Positions 42,689-51,842 of a DNA stretch of 64,000 nucleotides are shown one piece after another (position 1 is the stretch's first letter; every line of letters starts with the position of its first letter). Location: assembly GCA_047629415.1 (NCBI GenBank), contig JBLHWZ010000001.1, forward strand, positions 1-64,000. Direction: 5' to 3'. The stretch is from CBDUJZ01 sp047629415. GTDB lineage: Bacteria; Myxococcota_A; Bradymonadia; REDH01. The notes beneath the pieces were generated by a model, which was not told the origin of the DNA, made no database searches, and saw only the letters and a program-made list of their open reading frames with translations. A program made the translations under genes and the position numbers.

Positions 42689-43282
42689 ATGTCTCACCCT
42701 GAACACAACTCGACCCCCGACCGCGTCAAACTTCCGTTCACCTTCGACCCCGAGCGGTTGCTGGCGGAAGTTCAGGCCATGTCTCTCAGAGACTTCGTTC
42801 ATTACGATGTCGTGCCGTTGCGATCGCCGGCCCACTTCGTTGATCCGACCGTCCCGGCGCCTCCTCCAGCCGCGGACTTCGCTGACGGAAGCTGGACTCA
42901 GTGGAAAGACGCGCCCGGCCTCGAACGATCGCCGCACCTGCAGGAGGTCCTCGCCGCGTTCAACGCGAACACAGCGGTGAACCTGGTCCGGGTGCTTCGA
43001 CTAGAAGCAGGTGGAGTGATCGCCGAACACACCGATCCAACACTTGGTCTGCACATTGAGCGTTCGATGGTGCGACTCACCGTTCCGATCGTTCGTGGGC
43101 CAGCCTGCACTTTCTGGCTCAACGACATCCCGGTACCGATGCTGCCAGGCGAATGCTGGTACCTGCGCCTTACCGATCCTCACAAAGTGCACAACAACGG
43201 GACGGCGGAGAGAATGAGCCTGACGATCGATGTGGTCCCGAACCCTTGGCTACAAGAGCTCATCCAGTCCGCAGCGCTCTAG
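42689..43282 (+). CDS. Aspartyl/asparaginyl beta-hydroxylase-family protein (Fe(II)/2-oxoglutarate)
   Basis: 197 aa. The double-stranded beta-helix core is visible: VRVLRLEAGGVIAEHTDPTL with the first His and the Asp (HTD), RSMVRLTVPIVRG, then LPGECWYLRLTDPHKVHNNGTAERMSLTIDVVPN with the second metal-binding His and the Arg that binds 2-oxoglutarate. The family hydroxylates Asp, Asn or small-molecule substrates using oxygen and 2OG. Cytosolic. First of a run of four oxidative or hydrolytic enzyme genes. Confidence 0.88.
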   Translation: MSHPEHNSTPDRVKLPFTFDPERLLAEVQAMSLRDFVHYDVVPLRSPAHFVDPTVPAPPPAADFADGSWTQWKDAPGLERSPHLQEVLAAFNANTAVNLVRVLRLEAGGVIAEHTDPTLGLHIERSMVRLTVPIVRGPACTFWLNDIPVPMLPGECWYLRLTDPHKVHNNGTAERMSLTIDVVPNPWLQELIQSAAL

Positions 43283-43359
43283 AAGACCGCAGGCGCCAGG
43301 CGGCTGTGTTGACTGCGTGCTGGCGTTGCCTCGTGCTCCTCTCGTGTTAGAAGACGCTC

Positions 43360-44433
43360 ATGACCTTGCTCGACCAACTCCGCCCGCCCGAAACGAAGGC
43401 CCGCGCATCCGTCGCCCGCCTCTCGAAGGCTTGGTACGTCGCCTGCTTCTCCCACGAACTCCGCGCCAAGCCAGTGGCGCGTACGATTCTCGGGATACCA
43501 CTCGCCGTTTATCGGAAGTCAGATGGTTCACCCGCCGCCGTGCTGGATCGATGCGCGCACCGCAACGCTCCGCTGAGTGAAGGCCAGGTAAAGGGGGATT
43601 GCGTCGAGTGCCCTTATCATGGGTGGCAGTTCAACTCGGACGGCGACTGCACCACAGTTCCCGGCTTGATGTCAGAAGAGGCATCGCGCGGCAGGCGGGT
43701 GAGCGCGTATCCAGCTCTCGAGCGCGACGGTTTTGTTTGGATTTGGACCGACGCGGACGAGCCGCCCGATCGCGAGCCGTTTGCGTTCCCGCTCGCAGAT
43801 GCAGACGGCTACACGACCGTCCGCCGTATGGTGGAGGCCGAGGGCACCATGCACTCAGTCATCGAAAACGCGCTGGACGTTCCACACACCGCATTCCTCC
43901 ACAAAGGCCTCTTTCGAGGTGTTTCCGAACCCAACGAGATTGAGGTGGTCATCCGCCGAGAGACCGACAGGGTCGAGGCGGAGTACATCGGAGAGCCGCG
44001 GCCAGAGGGAGTCATCGGCAGGTTCCTTTCACCATCCGGCGGGCTCGTCGTTCATTTCGACCGGTTCATTCTCCCGTCGATTCTGCAGGTTGAGTATTCG
44101 ATTGGTGACGAGAATCATGTGCTCGTGACTGGCGCTTGTACACCGGTCAATGACTTCCACACGCGGATGTATGCGGATGTGAAGGTCCGGTCTCGCGTTC
44201 CCGGGTGGCTCGTTAAGCTGGCGACGCCACTCGGCGTGAAGGTGTTCCAGCAGGACGCCGAAATGCTCGCGCTACAGACGGAGAACATTCGGAGATTCGG
44301 CGGGGAGCAGTTCGAGTCCACCGAGATAGACGTGCTTGGCGGACATATTTGGAAGCTGCTGAGGCAGGCCGAGCGCGGAGTAGAGGCGGAGCACGCCGAG
44401 TACGCTGAGAAGCGGTTCAAACTGCGCGCCTGA
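43360..44433 (+). CDS. Rieske non-heme iron oxygenase (aromatic ring-hydroxylating/PaO-like)
   Basis: 357 aa. The 2Fe-2S Rieske centre is CAHRNAPLSEGQVKGDCVECPYHGWQF (C-x-H ... C-x-x-H), about residues 66-92. The catalytic mononuclear iron site is ENALDVPHTAFLHKG with the two His. A hydrophobic C-terminus with a coiled-coil tail (LLRQAERGVEAEHAEYAEKRF) follows. It resembles the pheophorbide-a-oxygenase/demethylase type more than classical ring-hydroxylating dioxygenases. It needs a separate reductase that is not in the window. Confidence 0.9.
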   Translation: MTLLDQLRPPETKARASVARLSKAWYVACFSHELRAKPVARTILGIPLAVYRKSDGSPAAVLDRCAHRNAPLSEGQVKGDCVECPYHGWQFNSDGDCTTVPGLMSEEASRGRRVSAYPALERDGFVWIWTDADEPPDREPFAFPLADADGYTTVRRMVEAEGTMHSVIENALDVPHTAFLHKGLFRGVSEPNEIEVVIRRETDRVEAEYIGEPRPEGVIGRFLSPSGGLVVHFDRFILPSILQVEYSIGDENHVLVTGACTPVNDFHTRMYADVKVRSRVPGWLVKLATPLGVKVFQQDAEMLALQTENIRRFGGEQFESTEIDVLGGHIWKLLRQAERGVEAEHAEYAEKRFKLRA

Positions 44434-44456
44434 CCGCGCACACCTTGAAGAATCCT

Positions 44457-45278
44457 ATGCCCTACTCTGCCACGGCTAGCGTCTACGAACTCAACGGAGA
44501 CGTTGCGACTCCACAGGAGCCAGCGCGAAGCGGTTGGGATCCGCGTCTCGTTAACGGGAGTTCCACCTCTGCGCTGCTGGCCGCCGTGCTCGAGCGCGAC
44601 CTTGCGCGCGAGGGTCACGCCCCCGCTCGGTTCATCGTCGATATGTTGCGGCCTATTCCGTTCGCCGATGCACGAGTAGAATCAGTCGTCACCCGGATGG
44701 GAGGGCGCCTTGCGCTCGGTGATGTGTCGATGTTTGTCGGAGACAAACTCGTCGCGCGGGCTTCGGGCATGTACTTGGCGCAGAACGAAGGCGACGAGTT
44801 CGCGACCCCGAACGCAACGCCTACCTCAGCCGATCAGCTGCGAAACGGGGTGCTGCTCCCGGACTTTGGGAGCGCCAGGGAACAGCCGCCGTTCCAGCAT
44901 TTCTGCGACATTCGATGGGCGACCGAGTTCGAGGCGACCGCTCCTGTCGTATGGTTTCGGCCACCGCCGGCCTTGATCGGTGGCCTACCGCCGTCCGACA
45001 CGGTTCGTGCCGTCGCAGTGGCTGACTTGCTCGCTGGTCTCACCGTCACACACCAGATACGCAGCGGTTTTCCTCACGCGGCAGCGATCAACGCTGATCA
45101 ACACATCGTCTTCGCCGGAGCGCCCGTAGGTGAGTGGTTCGCGCTGCGTATGGAGAGGGTCGCAGCTTCGCAAGGAGCGGGTTTTGCGTCAGCGGACGTC
45201 CTCGATTCTAGGGGACTGCGTGGCCGAGTGACACACACACGGGTCGGAAATCGGCCGCAGGCGAGGTCGCCAAGGTAA
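44457..45278 (+). CDS. Acyl-CoA thioesterase, double hot-dog (TesB-like)
   Basis: 273 aa from ATG 44457; GAAG lies upstream and an alternative TTG at 44445 adds four residues. Two hot-dog halves: VNGSSTSALLAAVLERDLA with ARFIVDMLRPIPFADARVESVVTRMGGRLALGDVSMF, and the second half from about 135 with PVVWFRPPPALIGGLPPSDTVRAVAVADLLAGLT and ADQHIVFAGAPVGEWFALRME. It hydrolyses acyl-CoA thioesters. It follows the Rieske gene by 23 bp and precedes the carotenoid oxygenase by 51 bp. Confidence 0.85.
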   Translation: MPYSATASVYELNGDVATPQEPARSGWDPRLVNGSSTSALLAAVLERDLAREGHAPARFIVDMLRPIPFADARVESVVTRMGGRLALGDVSMFVGDKLVARASGMYLAQNEGDEFATPNATPTSADQLRNGVLLPDFGSAREQPPFQHFCDIRWATEFEATAPVVWFRPPPALIGGLPPSDTVRAVAVADLLAGLTVTHQIRSGFPHAAAINADQHIVFAGAPVGEWFALRMERVAASQGAGFASADVLDSRGLRGRVTHTRVGNRPQARSPR

Positions 45279-45329
45279 AACGGACTCCGCGACCAAGACA
45301 GTGTGCCCTGTTCCAGATAGACTGGGCCA

Positions 45330-46772
45330 ATGAACATGCATCTCAACCCGTATCTCGCTGGTCCCTACGCCCCCATCGATGCAGAGCGCGGGCCCGTTAC
45401 GCTCAACGCGATCGAAGGTGAGATCCCCCGCGATCTTAACGGGATCTACGTGCGCAACGGTCCGAACCCCAAACATGAGGCGGAGGGTCAATACCACTGG
45501 TTCGACGGTGACGGCATGCTGCATTCGGTGCTCTTTGAGGACGGCACTGCGACCTATCGTAACCGCTGGATTCAGACCTCCCACATGGCTCGCGAGACCG
45601 AGGCTGGACGAGCGCTCTGGCGCGGTTTGCTCGAGTCCGCTGCAAGGAACCCGAGGGACTCACCTTACAAGCTCACCGCGAATACGGACGTACTGAGTTG
45701 GAACGGGAAGCTCTACTGCCTCTGGTACATCTCGGGTACGCCCTACGCAGTCGACCTCGAGACATTAGAGACGTTTGGCGAAGAGACCTTTGCGCATGAA
45801 GGACTCCGCACGACGGCACACGCCAAGGTCTGCAGCGAAACCGGGGAGCTCATCTTCTTCGACTACGGCTTCCGCGCCCCTTTTATGCGCTGCGGCGTCG
45901 TGGGAACTGACGGAGTGGTTAGCAACCTCGCCTCGATCGATCTCGGCGGGCCCCGCCTTCCGCACGATCTCGCGATAACGCGAAACCACACAATCCTCAT
46001 GGATCTACCGGTTCTCCCAGACCCTGAGGCCCTAAAGCGGGGGCGTTGGCGAACCAGCTTCGCCTCCGAAGTGCCTGCCCGGTTCGGCGTGATGCCTCGG
46101 CACGGCCGGGGAAGCGATATTCGCTGGTTCGAGGCAGCTCCCTGCTACGTCTACCATGTCATCAACGCGTGGGAGGATGGCAACACGATCGTCATGACTG
46201 GTTGCCGCTGCCCGGACCCGATCCAAGCGCCACGCGAGCGCGATGGAAAGCTCGGTCAGATGATGGCGAACCTACGAGTCACGGCGAGTTTGCATCGTTG
46301 GACCTTCGACCTGGACACCGGCGAGTGCCGCGAAGAGCAGCTCGACGACCGCAATGCAGAGTTTCCGAGCGTCGATCTCCGAACCGTCGGCCAAGCGAAC
46401 AGGCACGGTTTCACAATGGCGCTCGACATCGACTCGACCCTGCGGTTCTCCGGTATCGTGAAGTATGATCTGCACACCGCCTCGGCCACCGAATGGAGCG
46501 TCGGCGAGGGGCGCTTCGCGAGCGAGGCCCCTTTTGCCCCTCGCGACGGCAGCGAGAGCGATGACGATGGGTATCTGGTCTCGCTCGTCAGGGACGCCAA
46601 CTCCGGCGGCTCTGAGTTGGTGATACTCGACGCCGCGGACCTCCAGCAGGTCTGCAGACTCAGCGTGCCGTTCGACGTGCCTAACGGATTCCACGCAACT
46701 TGGGCCGACTCGGATGAGCTGGCCAAAGCCCGAACCGCCTCATCCTCGAATCTGCTCACTCATCGGGGTTAG
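45330..46772 (+). CDS. Carotenoid cleavage oxygenase (RPE65 family)
   Basis: 480 aa, full length. It opens NPYLAGPYAPIDAERGPVTLNAIEGEIPRDLNGIYVRNGPNP, the family's start block. The four iron-binding His appear in TTAHAKVCSETGEL, PHDLAI, YHVINAWEDG and GFHATW. Typical YHWFDGDGMLH is present. It cleaves conjugated double bonds of carotenoids, stilbenes or apocarotenoids with oxygen. With the neighbouring 2OG hydroxylase, Rieske oxygenase and thioesterase it suggests processing of an isoprenoid or aromatic lipid; this link is inferred from neighbourhood only. Confidence 0.95.
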   Translation: MNMHLNPYLAGPYAPIDAERGPVTLNAIEGEIPRDLNGIYVRNGPNPKHEAEGQYHWFDGDGMLHSVLFEDGTATYRNRWIQTSHMARETEAGRALWRGLLESAARNPRDSPYKLTANTDVLSWNGKLYCLWYISGTPYAVDLETLETFGEETFAHEGLRTTAHAKVCSETGELIFFDYGFRAPFMRCGVVGTDGVVSNLASIDLGGPRLPHDLAITRNHTILMDLPVLPDPEALKRGRWRTSFASEVPARFGVMPRHGRGSDIRWFEAAPCYVYHVINAWEDGNTIVMTGCRCPDPIQAPRERDGKLGQMMANLRVTASLHRWTFDLDTGECREEQLDDRNAEFPSVDLRTVGQANRHGFTMALDIDSTLRFSGIVKYDLHTASATEWSVGEGRFASEAPFAPRDGSESDDDGYLVSLVRDANSGGSELVILDAADLQQVCRLSVPFDVPNGFHATWADSDELAKARTASSSNLLTHRG

Positions 46773-46787
46773 GTCGATGTTTAGCTG

Positions 46788-46806
46788 ACCGTGAGACCCT
46801 CACGTC
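46788..46806. terminator. Weak hairpin between convergent genes
   Basis: CGTGAG (46790-46795) and CTCACG (46799-46804) form a short dyad around ACC, with partial pairing outside. It lies between the carotenoid oxygenase stop and the end of the hybrid kinase. No T-tract. Confidence 0.35.
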
Positions 46807-46825
46807 CCAAGTTGGGCGCTGGGCC

Positions 46826-49537
46826 TTACGGTCCCGGTACGATCCTGGCCGTCACACGCAGAGCCGATCCGTCCGCCCCGAGAGCGGGCAGCCGTACGGT
46901 CATCGTCGTCCCCTTGCCGACCGCGCTGGCAGCGTCCAGCGTGCCACCAGCATTTTCAATCGCACTCTGAGAGATCGACAAGCCGACGCCCATGCCCTGA
47001 CCCTCCCCCGTGGTTGTGTAAAAGGGAGTGAACACTCGGACGAGATCTTCACGAGAGATTCCACAGCCGCTGTCGACGACGCGGATAATAAGCTCTGCCC
47101 CGAAAACCGCGCTGCGCACGAAGACCTTGTCTCCAGCAACGCTGGCGTCGATCGCGTTCTGAATCAGGTTTCGGAAGGCCTGCTGAATCTCATCGGATAG
47201 GGTTCGCACATAAACGTGGGGCGCACCCAACTCGAGTTCGACGTCGATCTCCTCTGTCTCCCCGCGGGAAGAGACGAGCTTGGCCAAGTCGGCCAATGTC
47301 TCGTCGATAGGCACGAGGGAGGCGGTGTTGGGGAACCCCTCGCGGGAGTAACGATGCAAGATGTCTACGACGCCTTGGATCCGCAGAACACCGGAGTCGG
47401 TGGCCTTCTGGAGGCGGTGCATGCGGTCCGCGGCCTTCTGCAGCTTCTTGGCACGCTCTTCGGTGGAAAGCTGTTCGTCTTCGATGATTGTCATCGCCTT
47501 GGCGATCGTCTCGGCGACAAGCTGCGCGGTGCTTCGGATGTAGGTGAGCGGGTTGTGAATCTCGTGAGCGAGTCCGGCACTGACTTGCTCCAAACTCCGC
47601 TTTTGCGCTCGAATAATCGTGCGAACCTGACGACCTCGTTTGATCAGTTCGTTTCGGACGACGGTGCGGAGCTCCTTTGGAGAGAAGGGCTTCGCCATGT
47701 AGACATCAGCGCCCTTTCCGTAGGCCGTCTCCCGGTGCTCGACCTCGTTGCGACCGGTAAGCATCACGATCGGCGTCTCGGCGATCGTAGCGTCATTTCG
47801 AATCGCCTCGATCATCTGCACGCCGTTCATTACCGGCATCATATAGTCGGTAACGATCAGATCGGGCTTCTCACGCCGCGCGAGCTCCAGACCCATAGCA
47901 CCGTCGGTGGCAGTGTAGACCGCGTGCTCCTCGTTGAGGAGTTGGGTGACGAATCGAATGATCTCGACGGTGTCCTCGACGATGAGCACCTTGGTGGGCT
48001 TGCCCTCGTCGTCTCGATTGCTGAGAACCCGCCGCTCCGTCGCTTCGTCGAGGCCGTAGAGGCGGTAGTCCTCAAGTTCGGTCAACGATTTCGACCACTC
48101 CGCTGCTCCACCATCCTCTTCTCGTCGGACTTGGTTGGAATCCGTGGGGTTACACTGGCGGCGCTCGATCGCATCAGGAGCGAAGTGTTCGGTGCCGCGA
48201 ACGAGTCTGACAGTGAACGTGGTGCCCACTCCTTCCTCGCTCTCCACATCGATCGTGCCATTGTGAAGGTCGACGATCTCCTTCGCCAGGGCGAGTCCGA
48301 TCCCGGTGCCGCCGAAGTTCCTCGACGCAGACTGGTCGGCTTGAGTGAAGCGCTCAAAGATCGACGGCAGGTAGTCTTCAGCAATGCCGATTCCGTTGTC
48401 TGTGACCCGAATCTCGACGCAATCTGGCTGCGTCACACAGCTGAGCCCCACCGTACCGCCTTCGGAAGTGAATTTGAGCGCGTTTGCCAAGAGGTTCACC
48501 AAGACACGCTCCAGCATGTCCTCATCCGCGTAGAGGTCTGACGGAGGCGGCTGCGCGTCAATCGTCAGGTCGATGTCCTTCCGGGACGCCATCGACTCGG
48601 TCCGCGTGACGAGGTCCTCTAGGACGGTGACCGGGTTCACGATTCCGAGGCGAAGCCTCAGGTGACTCTCCTCGAGCTTTGCGAGGTCGAGCAGGTCAGT
48701 GATGAGCTTGAGAAGACGAACCGCATTACGCCACATGCCGTCGACATAGGATCGCAGCTCAGCGGGCAGATGAGCCTCGCCGTCGCGCAACTCCTGGAGC
48801 GGAGACATCACGAGCGTCAGCGGAGTCCGCAGTTCGTGGGTGATGTTATTGAAGAACTGGGTTTTCACTCGGTCGGCGTCGCGCAGTTTTACGTTCGCGA
48901 CCTCTAGCCTGTCTCGAGCTGACGCCAGTTCGCCATAGGCCTCATAAAGCTTCCGCGCGGCCGAGTCGCTCTCCGTCTCCAGTCGCGCGCGATTGCGCTG
49001 CGCGTAGACGGCCACGAAGGTTGTCGTGAGGATGTACCCAACGTGAGAAATCGCCGCCGCCGAGTTGATCTTCCAAGCCCCAACGAACAGGGGCGCGAAG
49101 TAAGGCCCGAGCGCCGCTGCATAGAAGAGCGCAAGTGTGCGGCCTGACCACCGGAAGAGTAGAGCAACGGAGATCATGACGAACATGAGCCCGACGAAGT
49201 ATTCCGACTCGAAGCCTCCGTCGAAGGCGACCAGCGTCGTCATTGCCCATGCGACCGCGAGCCCGAGCCCGACACTCACAGCGACGTCGTGAGGCCGGAG
49301 CCATGCCGGCGGCTTTCGAGAGACCAAAAGCACGAGCGCACCGATGACAAAGAGCGACACTCGCACGGCGATAGTCACACCGATCGCATCAGCGATAAGG
49401 ACCCGATCCAGCGCCCAGTAGAACGGCTCCAACACGACGACGGTTAAGGCCGCGACCGGAATTAGGCGCCAGTTCCGAGCGCGGGCGGCCTCGGCCGGGG
49501 CAATTGGGAGTGCGCGGACGCTGTCGGTGCTGCTCAA
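46826..49537 (-). CDS. Membrane hybrid sensor kinase: kinase-receiver-kinase (PhcS-PhcR-like)
   Basis: 903 aa from TTG 49537, which overlaps the stop of the upstream gene by TTGA. Residues about 25-180 hold six or seven membrane helices (a multi-pass sensor). A coiled coil leads to the first HisKA with His234 in NNITHELRTPL and a complete ATPase (VLVNLLANALKFTSEG, DNGIGIAEDYLPSIFERF, GGTGIGLALA). A receiver domain follows with Asp564 (LIVTDYMM) and Lys616. A second HisKA has His658 in GLAHEIHNPLTYIRST, with a full ATPase ending FTPFYTTTGEGQGMGVGLS. It would autophosphorylate and relay phosphate to itself or other receivers. The design equals a fusion of Ralstonia PhcS with PhcR. Confidence 0.92.
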   Translation of the reverse strand: MSSTDSVRALPIAPAEAARARNWRLIPVAALTVVVLEPFYWALDRVLIADAIGVTIAVRVSLFVIGALVLLVSRKPPAWLRPHDVAVSVGLGLAVAWAMTTLVAFDGGFESEYFVGLMFVMISVALLFRWSGRTLALFYAAALGPYFAPLFVGAWKINSAAAISHVGYILTTTFVAVYAQRNRARLETESDSAARKLYEAYGELASARDRLEVANVKLRDADRVKTQFFNNITHELRTPLTLVMSPLQELRDGEAHLPAELRSYVDGMWRNAVRLLKLITDLLDLAKLEESHLRLRLGIVNPVTVLEDLVTRTESMASRKDIDLTIDAQPPPSDLYADEDMLERVLVNLLANALKFTSEGGTVGLSCVTQPDCVEIRVTDNGIGIAEDYLPSIFERFTQADQSASRNFGGTGIGLALAKEIVDLHNGTIDVESEEGVGTTFTVRLVRGTEHFAPDAIERRQCNPTDSNQVRREEDGGAAEWSKSLTELEDYRLYGLDEATERRVLSNRDDEGKPTKVLIVEDTVEIIRFVTQLLNEEHAVYTATDGAMGLELARREKPDLIVTDYMMPVMNGVQMIEAIRNDATIAETPIVMLTGRNEVEHRETAYGKGADVYMAKPFSPKELRTVVRNELIKRGRQVRTIIRAQKRSLEQVSAGLAHEIHNPLTYIRSTAQLVAETIAKAMTIIEDEQLSTEERAKKLQKAADRMHRLQKATDSGVLRIQGVVDILHRYSREGFPNTASLVPIDETLADLAKLVSSRGETEEIDVELELGAPHVYVRTLSDEIQQAFRNLIQNAIDASVAGDKVFVRSAVFGAELIIRVVDSGCGISREDLVRVFTPFYTTTGEGQGMGVGLSISQSAIENAGGTLDAASAVGKGTTMTVRLPALGADGSALRVTARIVPGP

Positions 49538-50388
49538 TCGATCGGCGAGTTACGGTAGGTGAGCCGCAAGAGGTCGAATACGCCGGTCTTGAAACCATAC
49601 TGTGCTGCTCCGAGGAATCCCTCGTAGCGGGCGTATGTGCTGGCGTCGGTCAACGTCGTTGCCTCAGTTTGCTTGGCTCTGAGGCGCCGACGCCATTCGC
49701 GGCACGTACGCTCATAGTCGGCGCGATCGTTGCGGAGGCAAACCAACTCTAGCACGCTCTCGGCCGCAGTGGCGAGTTGCGAGAGGCGGGGCAGGTCGGA
49801 CTCCGGAAAGATGAGCGCGACGGCACCAGTGACGTATCCGCCCTTGGCGTAGACGCTGGTCTGCAACGAGAGCTGACCGTTGGGCTTGAGCATCGCCGCG
49901 CATTTTTTAAAAAAGTGCTCGTACTTCATCACCCGTGTGCCGGCGTCGTCCTCGGGGCGAACGAAGTGCTCGATGGCACCGACCGAGATGAGCGAGTCGT
50001 AGAGTTCGTCAGGCTCGTGCTCCTCCCATGACTCCAGCCGGACGTCGGCGGAGCGCGGTCCATGCTCTTTGCAGTAGGCGAGCTGTGCCTTGCTGAGCGT
50101 GAGGCCAACGGTGTTGGTGATTCCCTGTTCATGCAGGCGCCGCAGATTGGCTCCCCAGCCGCACCCAATATCGAGCACGCGCGACCCGGGGACCGCGCCT
50201 GACTCACGAATATGGTGATCGATCTTGTTAAGCTGCGCTTGCTCGAACGAATCCGTCTCCGCCAGGTAGAGCGCCGACGAGTAGGTCATCGACTCATCGA
50301 GCCACAGACCAAAGAACTGATTGTCCGTATCGTAGTGAGCCTGAATCGCTTTCGGGCTAGCGCCGGATGTACTTAGTGAATCGGTCAT
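49534..50388 (-). CDS. Cyclopropane-fatty-acyl-phospholipid synthase-like methyltransferase
   Basis: 284 aa from ATG 50388 (TDSLSTSGASPKAIQAHYDTDNQFFGLWLDESMTYSSA), the CFAS signature start. SAM site RVLDIGCGWGANLRRL, GLTLSKAQLAYCKEHG and ISVGAIEHFV are complete; the bicarbonate-binding and Tyr/Cys features of true CFA synthase are only partly visible (FFKKCAAML, LQTSVYAKGG), and it is shorter than E. coli CFA synthase (about 380 aa), lacking its N-terminal domain. The substrate may be an acyl chain of a lipid or a small fatty acid. It sits in operon between the PilZ methyltransferase and the hybrid kinase with 4-bp overlaps on both sides. Confidence 0.88.
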   Translation of the reverse strand: MTDSLSTSGASPKAIQAHYDTDNQFFGLWLDESMTYSSALYLAETDSFEQAQLNKIDHHIRESGAVPGSRVLDIGCGWGANLRRLHEQGITNTVGLTLSKAQLAYCKEHGPRSADVRLESWEEHEPDELYDSLISVGAIEHFVRPEDDAGTRVMKYEHFFKKCAAMLKPNGQLSLQTSVYAKGGYVTGAVALIFPESDLPRLSQLATAAESVLELVCLRNDRADYERTCREWRRRLRAKQTEATTLTDASTYARYEGFLGAAQYGFKTGVFDLLRLTYRNSPID

Positions 50389-51842
50389 TTTGCCCTTCGA
50401 GCCTCGAGGAAGTGCCAACTATCGCTGCTGTCACTTATCAGTTTGATAGAGTTCGCATCCGCTGTCTCTGGAAAGAGAGCCCTAACGTCCTCCTCCGAGC
50501 GGTAGAGGAGCCTCCAGTCCAGGACGAACTCCGGGACCCAGTGTACATCCGGGCGCCGAGCGGCGTTCCCGAAGAGCACGCGCCCGCCTGGTTCGACGAG
50601 TCGAAAACATGTCTCGGCAACCTGCCGCGCGACAGGCTCAGTGAGGTAGTCGAAGAAGCCAGCCGAATAGATGAAATGCTGCTCGCCGAACTCATCAACA
50701 AGCCGCGGATCGGAGACCAATTGCTTGAACGAGGTGAATAAACAGCTGACTCGAATCCGATCGCGACACCTCCAGCCAGCGCGAGTTACGCGCTCATTGG
50801 CGTGGGAGAGCGCACGGTCGTCCTGGTCGATGAGCGTCCAGTGGATTTCGCGAGTTCCGTCATAGGTCGACAGAAACTCTTCGACCTCAGTCGCCGGACC
50901 TGACGCCAAGCACGCGATACGCAACGGCTCGGGACCGAGGGGAGCGTCTCGGATAACCCGGCCGAGGTGCTCCAAGAGCAACTGCTTGCGCGAGATCACT
51001 GTCGCTGCGAGCCTCTCCTCGCGTCCCAACTGGTGCATGATACGCCCGAATATTGAGTCCCCCCGGCGGGTCTCCTCGTACATGTAGCGCATCATCACGA
51101 AGTCCCCAGGGTAGCCGAACGGCTTCGTGTACGCCCGCCACCAAAGCGGCGCATCACTGAGCAGCGGCGTCACCAACAGTTCAGTCAGTCGCTTGGCCGC
51201 GTGGAACGTCGCTCGGTCACGATCGAGCGTCAGGGATGCTTCGTTTGCCGCGAGCCGCAGCCGTCGCCACTCACCACGCATTTCCTCTTCGGCCTTCCTC
51301 TCCGCAACCTCCAAGCTATCCAGGGCCAACGTGCCCTCGATACTCCCAAGCTCTTCCTCTCGACGATCGAGCAGGTCCTTCCAGTGGGCAAGAAACATCG
51401 CCACTTGCGAGACGATCTCTCGGTATTCGCGCGGAACCAGATCGTATTTCTTAGTTCCTTGCGCCAACGCCTTCTCAAACGCGAAGCTGTCGTGAACTGT
51501 GGCCAAACGCGGGATATCGATGAAGTCGTCCAAGATCGTCATCGCGACCTTAGAGCGCGACGTCGGGTCTTCGACTCGGACGATACGCCCCCGACCCGAG
51601 AACGCCTCGATCGTGTCGAAGCTCATCGAGACCGCATGCTCTGTTCCTACCTTCGGCAGATCGGAATCTGGAGATGGAAAGTACGAGAGTCCGTTCATGC
51701 TGACGTCGTAGAGGCTGACCGCCTGCCCACCAACAAAGACCGACGGCTTCGCCGATCCCATCAGCGTGCGGGACTGGTAACGCTCTGACCGAAAATGAAT
51801 GGACCGACCCACCCCACCACTAAGTTCTTCGTACTCGCTCAT
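50385..51842 (-). CDS. PilZ-domain SAM methyltransferase (PhcB-like)
   Basis: 485 aa. The N-terminal PilZ-like domain (about 10-110) has RSERYQSRTLMGS (RxxxR), QAVSLYDVSMNGLSYF (D/NxSxxG) and GRGRIVRVED, which suggest c-di-GMP binding. A helical connector follows (about 130-220). The methyltransferase core starts KPFGYPGDFVMMRYMYEET and includes a SAM site (RIACLASGPATEVEEFL), TLIDQDDRAL and FIYSAGFFDYLTEPVARQ. This type includes PhcB, which makes 3-hydroxyacyl methyl esters as quorum signals in Ralstonia; that assignment is inferred from memory of the family. First gene of the operon with CFAS-like and hybrid kinase. Confidence 0.8.
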   Translation of the reverse strand: MSEYEELSGGVGRSIHFRSERYQSRTLMGSAKPSVFVGGQAVSLYDVSMNGLSYFPSPDSDLPKVGTEHAVSMSFDTIEAFSGRGRIVRVEDPTSRSKVAMTILDDFIDIPRLATVHDSFAFEKALAQGTKKYDLVPREYREIVSQVAMFLAHWKDLLDRREEELGSIEGTLALDSLEVAERKAEEEMRGEWRRLRLAANEASLTLDRDRATFHAAKRLTELLVTPLLSDAPLWWRAYTKPFGYPGDFVMMRYMYEETRRGDSIFGRIMHQLGREERLAATVISRKQLLLEHLGRVIRDAPLGPEPLRIACLASGPATEVEEFLSTYDGTREIHWTLIDQDDRALSHANERVTRAGWRCRDRIRVSCLFTSFKQLVSDPRLVDEFGEQHFIYSAGFFDYLTEPVARQVAETCFRLVEPGGRVLFGNAARRPDVHWVPEFVLDWRLLYRSEEDVRALFPETADANSIKLISDSSDSWHFLEARRAK

